Shown piece by piece: positions 59,218 through 64,000 of a DNA stretch of 64,000 nucleotides. Made by a program: the position numbers and the translations under genes. The number at the start of each line of letters is the position of its first letter. Within the stretch, counting starts at the first letter, position 1. Source of the stretch: Gammaproteobacteria bacterium (GTDB lineage: Bacteria > Pseudomonadota > Gammaproteobacteria > Coxiellales > Coxiellaceae); the NCBI GenBank assembly GCA_026399315.1, contig JAPLRF010000068.1:1-64000 (forward strand). The letters are read 5' to 3'. Under the pieces are notes generated by a model. It saw only the letters and a list, made by a program, of their open reading frames with translations. It ran no database searches and was not told the DNA's origin.

Positions 59218-61383
59218 CTAATGATCATGCCTAGGCGAAGATGATTCCTCTGATCCAGAACCCCACACCAAACTGGCGGCAGAACCTACTAAACTGGCCG
59301 CAGAGCCGGCTAAACCAGCCGTAAACCGATATAAGCGAGACACGGCAACTTTAGGCGCTGGATTACGGAATGCATTTTGAATATCGTCTCTTGTTAAATC
59401 AGGATGGCGTTCTGCAATAAAAGTGAATGCAGCCGGCAAGGTCAAAGTGGACTCTGCTTTTCCACTCATTATCATTTCATAAGCAAAAAAATCAGTGACC
59501 GCAGACATTGCGTCTCTTGGCAACACACGTTCTTCATTCGCATTAATAATATTAGGGGATGCTTCTAAAATAGATAACATCATGAGATCCGTCACATTGT
59601 CTTTATTGCGGCGCTTATAATCCTCAATAATCATAATTAAAACCGTAGTTTCATCATTTGATAATAATTCGTTTGATAACCTACCAACAAACTGACTTAA
59701 TTGAACGTGAAAGTCTTCATTCAAGGCTAACTTTAATTTCGAAATTATTTTTTCTAAAAGTGATTTTGTAATAATCTTGTTTTTATCAAAAAAAGATTTC
59801 TTAATGGCAAATAATTCATTTATTGGATCAGAAGGTGCTGTTGTTTTGTCTAATATTTTTTCTTGCAAGTGATTAAAACGATATGCAATTGATTTTCGCA
59901 AAAGGAAATCACATTCTTGATTGTTCAATGGCAATAAAACAGTGGAATAACTTTCATTTCCAAGTGAAAAATCCAATATATTACAGAAAAATTCCACCGA
60001 ATTTTCTTCTTTTGCATAATTTAAAATGGCAGCCACCGCAATTCCGCGCAGCATAAATAAAAAAACAATTTCGCTGTGTTGTTGTGTAAACGCAATTTTC
60101 CAGGCACAGGGCGATGCAACATCTGCCATAATCAACTCGTGAAATTGCGCATCCGATAATTTTTCTAAAAAGGCATCAGCATTGTGAAGCACTGCGAAAT
60201 GCAAGATAGAATAGCTTGCCGAGTTAGTCTGCTTTAAACAAGCGTTCGCATTAACCAACAGCAAAACCAACTCAAATTTATTTTGTTTGGCAGCGTAAAG
60301 CGCTGCTTGCCCATAAAGAACGGCAATCGCTGAATTTTCTTTTGCGGGCAGCGTTGAAAAAACTGTCGTTAACGCATTGCCATTATTTTCAATATCTGTT
60401 CTTACAGCGCAATACACGGCACTCTTACCCGCATTTAAAATAGTTTGATCAACGCCGACACCTAGCAATGTTTCCACTAAGCCGGGGTCATTTTGCTGCA
60501 ATGCATTAAATAGCTCATTTTCATTTTGCAAATACTGAATATAATCCAATTTTTTTTGCTCTTCAAATTGAAATGACAGCGAATGGAAAAATGATACCTT
60601 TCCATATAGTATTATTTTATTTAGAATGTCAGTTAAGGATGCTGATTTGCTGTGAATAAAAACAACCATACCGACAGTATCTTCGTTTTCAACTGCGTAT
60701 TCCCACGCAAATCGTGAATTCTCGCCGTTTATTTGGTGCAATGCATTTCTTTTAATGAGTGAGCGCATTAACCCGTATTCACGTTTTTTTGTTGCGTAGA
60801 ACAATGCAGACATATCACTTTCGCAATAATTTACATCAGCACCTGCTTCGACCAATTTCAATGCGCGCTCAATCTCATCGGATTCTACGGCTTTAAATAA
60901 AGCATAGTCGTAATCACAATTACTTTCTTTATTAACCGCGTAGTCGGCAAAAACATCAACCAATCTCCAGCATTTTAAATCAACTGCTTTGCGCATCGGC
61001 GTCATATTGTCTAGTAAAACACTTCGATCAGCACCCATCGACAACAACAAACAAAGAAACGAATCGTTATTATTTTCAACAGCAGAAAACAGGTAGCAAC
61101 CCAATATTTTTTTTATGCATTCTTTTATTTCTCTATTTTTTTCTGGCTCAAGTGATTCGAGAAATAGTGAAAACGCATTTAATTTTTTATTTTTAATTAT
61201 TTCATCTATTACGTGTTTGACTGAATTTCTACTTTCTATTAACGCCAGAATATTATCGAACTCGTCATTTATTACCATTTTTTCGAGATGAAAGAAGTGT
61301 TGTGGATCATTACTGAAATGAGGCGAGGAAAGCGGACTGCCTTGATCAATCGCAATGGCGGACGGGTATTTTTCTCCAGGCAT
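59218..61383 (-). CDS. ankyrin-repeat protein, putative effector
   Basis: This 721-residue protein has many ankyrin-like helix pairs, for example ALFKAVESDEIERALKLVEA then GADVNY, and FSAVENNNDSFLCLLLSMGA then DRSVLL, up to about residue 450. A helical region follows, and the tail repeats GSAASLV before a Ser/Glu-rich end (GSGSEESSSPRHDH). The ATG at 61383 is preferred because AAGGAAG lies six bases upstream; an upstream ATG at 61404 overlaps the mnmG stop. The gene has been inserted between mnmG and rsmG and probably rides on the mnmG transcript. Ankyrin proteins of intracellular bacteria often act in the host, which is inference here. Confidence 0.8.
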   Translation of the reverse strand: MPGEKYPSAIAIDQGSPLSSPHFSNDPQHFFHLEKMVINDEFDNILALIESRNSVKHVIDEIIKNKKLNAFSLFLESLEPEKNREIKECIKKILGCYLFSAVENNNDSFLCLLLSMGADRSVLLDNMTPMRKAVDLKCWRLVDVFADYAVNKESNCDYDYALFKAVESDEIERALKLVEAGADVNYCESDMSALFYATKKREYGLMRSLIKRNALHQINGENSRFAWEYAVENEDTVGMVVFIHSKSASLTDILNKIILYGKVSFFHSLSFQFEEQKKLDYIQYLQNENELFNALQQNDPGLVETLLGVGVDQTILNAGKSAVYCAVRTDIENNGNALTTVFSTLPAKENSAIAVLYGQAALYAAKQNKFELVLLLVNANACLKQTNSASYSILHFAVLHNADAFLEKLSDAQFHELIMADVASPCAWKIAFTQQHSEIVFLFMLRGIAVAAILNYAKEENSVEFFCNILDFSLGNESYSTVLLPLNNQECDFLLRKSIAYRFNHLQEKILDKTTAPSDPINELFAIKKSFFDKNKIITKSLLEKIISKLKLALNEDFHVQLSQFVGRLSNELLSNDETTVLIMIIEDYKRRNKDNVTDLMMLSILEASPNIINANEERVLPRDAMSAVTDFFAYEMIMSGKAESTLTLPAAFTFIAERHPDLTRDDIQNAFRNPAPKVAVSRLYRFTAGLAGSAASLVGSAASLVWGSGSEESSSPRHDH

Positions 61384-61400
61384 GACAGGCTTCCTTAGTA

Positions 61401-63263
61401 TCATCTATTTAAATAAACCAGCAATAATGAAATCGCAGCAGGTGTCACACCAGAAATGCGTGATGCTTGGCCTATCGTTTCAGGTCGTATTTTTTCAAGT
61501 TTTTGCAGCACTTCATTGGATAAGCTTGTAATAACTTTATAATCGAATTTTTCTGGGATGTGCGTGTCTTCAAAATATTTTTGCTTTTCGATTTCTTTTT
61601 CTTGTCGTGCGATATAACCGAAATACTTTGCTTGAATATCAACTTGCTCTGAAACAGCATCATCCATTATGACCGTATTTTCCTGGCATAATTCTGATAA
61701 ATCATGATAATTTACTTCAGGACGGCGCAATAAATCCATTAAACTATATTCACGTTCAATGGGCGTATTATATTTTTCAACATATTTTACTGCAAAAGCA
61801 GATTCAGGCTGAATCCAAAAAGATTTTAGCCGCGCTTGTTCTAATTCAATCGCTTCGCGCTTTGCAATAAATTTTGCGTAACGGTTTTCGTCAACACAGC
61901 CAATTTCAAAGCCTTTTTGCGTTAATCGTAAATCAGCATTGTCTTCACGCAACAATAATCGATATTCTGCTCTGCTCGTAAACATGCGATAGGGTTCACG
62001 CGTGCCACTTGTAATTAAATCATCAATTAATACGCCAACATAAGCTTCATCACGTCGTAAAATAAAAGCTTCTTTATTAAGTGAGCGCAATGCTGCATTA
62101 ATTCCCGCCATTAATCCTTGCGCAGCCGCTTCTTCATAACCGGTTGTACCATTAATTTGACCCGCGAAATAAAGGTTTTTGATGAATTTTGTTTCCAGTG
62201 TGTTTTTTAAATCACGCGGATCCATAAAATCATATTCAATTGCGTAACCCGGACGCGTGATGTGGCAATTTTCCAATCCACAAATACTGCGCACGAATTT
62301 TAATTGTGTTTCATAGCTTAAACTGGTTGAAATGCCATTGGGATACACTTCAATGGCATTTAATCCTTCGGGTTCTAAAAATACTTGATGTGAATGGCGC
62401 TCTGCAAATCGCACCACCTTATCTTCAATCGATGGACAATAACGCGGACCCACACCATCAATTTTGCCGGTATACATCGGTGATTCACTCAATCCAGCGC
62501 GAATCAATTCATGTGTTTGTTCGTTTGTTTGCGTGATATGGCAAGAAACTTGTCGCGGGTGATCCGTCCTGCTACCCAAATAAGACATGATTGGCAAAGG
62601 GTTGTCGCTTGGCTGTTCAATCATTGACGAATAATCAATTGTACGGCGATCAATGCGTGGTGGCGTGCCTGTTTTTAATCTTGCAACATTAAATGGCAAT
62701 TCACGTAAGCGTTGTGACAGCGCGATTGAAGGCGGGTCGCCTGCGCGCCCACCAGAATGATGCTGTAATCCAATATGAATTACGCCACCTAAAAATGTAC
62801 CCGTCGTTAATACAACTGACTTACCATAAAACGGCAAACCCATTTGGGTTTTCACACCAAGGACTTGTTCATTTTCTACAATCAAGTCATCAACAGCTTG
62901 TTGGAAAATGGATAAATTGGGCTGATTTTCTAATGCGCTTCTTACAAACGCTTTATACAAGCTGCGATCGGCTTGCGCTCGGGTTGCGCGCACCGCAGGA
63001 CCTTTACTGCTGTTTAATACACGGAATTGTATGCCGGCATGATCAGCAGCAATAGCCATTATACCGCCAAGTGCATCGATTTCTTTGACCAAATGACTCT
63101 TACCAATCCCGCCAATCGCTGGATTACAGGACATTTGTCCCAATGTTTCAATGTTGTGCGTGAGCAATAATGTGCGTGCGCCCATGCGCGCAGAAGCCAA
63201 AGCCGCTTCGGTTCCAGCATGGCCACCACCAACAATAATCACATCAAAGGGTTTGTTTTTCAT
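61401..63263 (-). CDS. mnmG: tRNA modification enzyme MnmG (GidA)
   Basis: This 620-residue FAD protein works with MnmE to add the carboxymethylaminomethyl group to the wobble uridine of several tRNAs. The FAD-binding [11 protein letters not shown] is at residues 11-21. The family signatures [11 protein letters not shown] and [10 protein letters not shown] and a normal C-terminal domain are present. mnmE is not in the window. The stop overlaps an ATG of the following ankyrin protein frame. Confidence 0.97.
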   Translation of the reverse strand: MKNKPFDVIIVGGGHAGTEAALASARMGARTLLLTHNIETLGQMSCNPAIGGIGKSHLVKEIDALGGIMAIAADHAGIQFRVLNSSKGPAVRATRAQADRSLYKAFVRSALENQPNLSIFQQAVDDLIVENEQVLGVKTQMGLPFYGKSVVLTTGTFLGGVIHIGLQHHSGGRAGDPPSIALSQRLRELPFNVARLKTGTPPRIDRRTIDYSSMIEQPSDNPLPIMSYLGSRTDHPRQVSCHITQTNEQTHELIRAGLSESPMYTGKIDGVGPRYCPSIEDKVVRFAERHSHQVFLEPEGLNAIEVYPNGISTSLSYETQLKFVRSICGLENCHITRPGYAIEYDFMDPRDLKNTLETKFIKNLYFAGQINGTTGYEEAAAQGLMAGINAALRSLNKEAFILRRDEAYVGVLIDDLITSGTREPYRMFTSRAEYRLLLREDNADLRLTQKGFEIGCVDENRYAKFIAKREAIELEQARLKSFWIQPESAFAVKYVEKYNTPIEREYSLMDLLRRPEVNYHDLSELCQENTVIMDDAVSEQVDIQAKYFGYIARQEKEIEKQKYFEDTHIPEKFDYKVITSLSNEVLQKLEKIRPETIGQASRISGVTPAAISLLLVYLNR

Positions 63264-63326
63264 AGGGCGTGATTATGCGTTAAAAATAGACAATGGGCAA
63301 TTGAAAATCTGCGTTAAAATGATTTT

Positions 63327-63512
63327 TTATTGGGGTCGAACAACAGGGCCAGCCGAAAAAGTACCGTAGTCGCCGCCCTCACTGCCGCGTTTCATCAACT
63401 TTTTTTCCATATCATCAGACAAACGTACGCGTGTTGCGTCCTCTAATGGCGTAACTGCTTTTGCAAAAAAACTTACCGCGGCATCTAACTGCTTCTTAGC
63501 TTCGTTCAACAT
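63327..63512 (-). CDS. small hypothetical protein
   Basis: This 61-residue protein starts MLNEAKKQLDAAVSFFAKAV, an amphipathic helix, and ends in a Gly-rich tail (GSEGGDYGTFSAGPVV). The ATG at 63512 follows GGGGAATATC. No family, signal peptide or membrane segment was recognised. It follows the outer-membrane barrel gene by 62 bases on the same strand and precedes mnmG. Confidence 0.5.
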   Translation of the reverse strand: MLNEAKKQLDAAVSFFAKAVTPLEDATRVRLSDDMEKKLMKRGSEGGDYGTFSAGPVVRPQ

Positions 63513-63574
63513 GATATTCCCCATAAAATGATTAATTAAAGAACCCATCTTAACGAGTGAATATGAAGGTAATA

Positions 63575-64000
63575 TTAAAGCGTAAAATAATGCGTTATAC
63601 CCGCAGTCAACCCGCCAATAAACCCATTGCCATTTTTTGAGCCAGGGAAATAAGCGCCATTGCACTCGACACTGCCCGTCCAACGAGACATAAAATTATA
63701 TCCCAAACCGGCACCCAGCGAGGGTAAAAACTCATCAGATTGAATAGGTATAGTATTTGCACTCGGTTTAAAGCGCGTTGTTAATTCGCCAAATGCCGCA
63801 CCTACTTTTGCAAACAGGGAAAAATCGCTCATGGGTATCGTGAATTTTGCATTCAAACTCACAATCGTCGCGCCACCCCACGATCCAAAACTGTAATAGC
63901 CAACGCCAATTTCAGGGCCAAAATAAGGATTAATTTTATCGCCTAAGAATATACTGCCGCCTGCTCCTAAAAATCCACTTTCTGTCACTGGATATTGATG
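63575..64000 (-). CDS. outer-membrane beta-barrel protein, N-terminus outside window
   Basis: The frame is open to the right edge, so the beginning of the protein is missing. The visible 141 residues show amphipathic strands (YFGPEIGVGYYSFGSWGG, GYNFMSRWTGSVECNGAYF) and end in HYFTL, an aromatic residue near the C-terminus as in outer-membrane barrels. The pattern resembles the barrel at 58246-58824 (GAGLGYNFMSRW against GGGIGFSFTPRW), so the two are probably related. Confidence 0.75.
   Translation of the reverse strand, partial: HQYPVTESGFLGAGGSIFLGDKINPYFGPEIGVGYYSFGSWGGATIVSLNAKFTIPMSDFSLFAKVGAAFGELTTRFKPSANTIPIQSDEFLPSLGAGLGYNFMSRWTGSVECNGAYFPGSKNGNGFIGGLTAGITHYFTL

Overview
The window is AT-rich DNA from a gammaproteobacterium. 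The core genes (mnmG, rsmG, parA, parB, the eight-gene ATP synthase operon, glmU, rsmE) form the classical near-origin neighbourhood of that class. They are mixed with very large proteins that have eukaryote-like features: ankyrin-like repeats, a Ser/Thr kinase, an Ulp1-like cysteine protease with a ubiquitin-like domain and a C-terminal CaaX box, and an 11.4-kb gene for a DUF3638-like helicase-type protein. This mix suggests a host-associated, intracellular Legionellales-type bacterium (Coxiella/Diplorickettsia/Berkiella-like). The genus is inference; no rRNA or tRNA gene was recognised.

Layout. 0-0.7 kb: a small DUF559 nuclease gene between 74-bp inverted repeats. 0.7-7.1 kb (-): a 2118-residue repeat protein. 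7.3-10 kb (+): two tandem MFS transporter paralogues. 10.1-10.7 kb (-): a REP-associated tyrosine transposase among REP-like palindromes. 10.9-18.0 kb (-): a 2380-residue solenoid-like protein. 18.2-22.1 kb: a ribosome hibernation factor fused to a cold-shock domain, a kinase-like protein, a PEBP protein and purine nucleoside phosphorylase. 22.7-34.1 kb (-): the giant DUF3638-like protein. 34.2-34.5 kb: a transposase remnant. 34.5-44.3 kb (-): rsmE, a histidine phosphatase, glmU and atpCDGAHFEB. 44.3-44.6 kb: AT-rich region with the atp promoter and DnaA boxes. 44.9-55.0 kb (mostly +): amino-acid permease, HAD/ankyrin-like protein, parA, parB, a NodB-like protein and a 999-residue ankyrin-like protein, closed on the right by an inverted partial copy of the permease gene. 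55.2-64 kb (-): Ulp/ubiquitin-like/CaaX protein, rsmG, an outer-membrane protein, an ankyrin protein, mnmG, a small protein and a cut-off outer-membrane barrel gene.

Two structural stories stand out. First, parAB lie opposite to mnmG/rsmG and atp, and the inverted block is bounded by 513-bp inverted copies of the permease gene. Flipping the block restores the canonical mnmG-rsmG-parA-parB-atp order, so an inversion by recombination between these copies is likely. Second, families of REP-like palindromes, probably served by the transposase at 10.1-10.7 kb, have entered intergenic spaces, the ATP synthase operon, the parA-parB junction and even a coding region.

The most notable candidate for an undescribed system is the set of putative host-directed proteins. 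The strongest are the Ulp-like protease with ubiquitin-like domain and CaaX box (55,158-57,386) and the giant protein joining a possible permuted papain-like site to a DUF3638/SF2 helicase-like engine (22,728-34,148).
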